DNA of 37,957 bases, from NCBI GenBank assembly GCA_023436065.1, contig JAEZKU010000028.1, positions 1 to 37,957 of the forward strand, written 5' to 3'. Positions 37,851-37,957 of this stretch are shown one piece after another. Source of the DNA: Bacillota bacterium. GTDB taxonomy: Bacteria; Bacillota; Clostridia; Lachnospirales; Lachnospiraceae. Every line of letters starts with the position of its first letter. Positions within the stretch are counted from its first letter, which is position 1. Below the pieces are notes generated by a model, which did no database searches, was not told the DNA's origin, and saw only the letters and a program-made list of their open reading frames with translations. The position numbers and the translations under genes are program-made.

Positions 37851-37957
37851 TTCCCGTTTGAAAGCCGAAAGTCCCGTTTTGTAAAAGAGATTCCATTTTT
37901 GTAAACGAATTTCCCGATTTATAATTCATAATCCCACTTTGTAAACAACTTTCCCAG
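37851..37957. repeat. 20-bp tandem repeat array continuing past the window end
   Basis: The core TTCCC-x-TTT-GTAAAC recurs with its TCCC (one TCCA) at 37852, 37872, 37892, 37912, 37932 and 37952, exactly 20 bp apart. Five full units and the start of a sixth are visible, and the array runs off the right edge. Units are moderately diverged. The period is not a multiple of three, so it is unlikely to encode protein. It lies beyond the promoter of the LuxR/DUF2087 gene. Confidence 0.8.

Noticed and set aside
37851..37957. CRISPR array
   Set aside because: The 20-bp units are contiguous with no unique spacers, and no cas genes are visible.

Overview
The window reads as ordinary chromosome of an anaerobic, spore-forming low-to-mid-GC Firmicute, most likely a Clostridia/Lachnospiraceae relative. 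The clues are strong AGGAGG-type ribosome sites with frequent TTG/GTG starts, near-consensus TTGACA-17-TATAAT promoters, a TM0289-type PPi-dependent phosphofructokinase, a GerMN lipoprotein, a CD3324-family protein, an aldo/keto reductase with an 8-Cys ferredoxin tail, and DUF3160 and DUF990-type proteins. I see no phage, insertion sequence, CRISPR array, rRNA or tRNA. The species assignment is inference.

Layout. 1-3 kb: a secreted beta-helix protein and a CE2-like SGNH esterase, both plausible polysaccharide-active proteins. 3-5.3 kb: a MocR regulator on the minus strand and a GNAT acetyltransferase. 5.4-9.1 kb: a self-contained operon of permease, ATPase, permease and an ArsR-type regulator with a large sensor-like N-terminus; it has a consensus promoter and a perfect 12-4-12 inverted repeat between promoter and first gene. 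9.2-16.3 kb: housekeeping genes (udk, CD3324 protein, uppP, MATE exporter, truA, TrmB regulator, lysA). 16.4-19.7 kb (minus): amt-glnK nitrogen pair behind a promoter-proximal terminator, a membrane protein and a CBS-pair protein. 20-26.6 kb: two exported proteins (one a DUF3160 lipoprotein), an Fe-S aldo/keto reductase, a small membrane protein, a second truA and a YcaQ-like glycosylase. 26.6-27.8 kb: a yybP-ykoY manganese riboswitch driving a GDT1/TMEM165-type Mn exporter, then a 26-residue Lys-rich peptide gene. 27.9-32.4 kb (minus): PPi-PFK and a three-gene ABC exporter preceded by a structured leader RNA. 32.4-37.9 kb: a GNAT-like protein, metF, a GerMN lipoprotein, a two-gene unit (ATC-hydrolase-like and DUF3795) behind an operator-like palindrome, and a LuxR/DUF2087 regulator.

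The most interesting parts are regulatory. The leader of the second ABC operon (about 32098-32313, minus) has a promoter, a 13-bp closing helix, nested hairpins, a competing helix, an 8-nt segment able to act as antiterminator and a final intrinsic terminator. This is riboswitch-like architecture that I cannot assign to a known class. The amt leader has a terminator starting about 10 nt from the predicted transcription start, followed by a 20-bp hairpin. Other points: one of two TruA paralogues carries Glu in place of the catalytic Asp; a hairpin repeat occurs in opposite orientations at about 0.15 and 20 kb; and an exact-period 20-bp tandem array runs off the right end.

Stretches over 300 bases without a gene: 1-467 (repeat copy A, otherwise nothing recognised), 19662-20092 (repeat copy B), 26562-26915 (Mn riboswitch, terminator and extra hairpins), 32072-32486 (leader RNA of the minus-strand ABC operon and the divergent promoter of the next gene).
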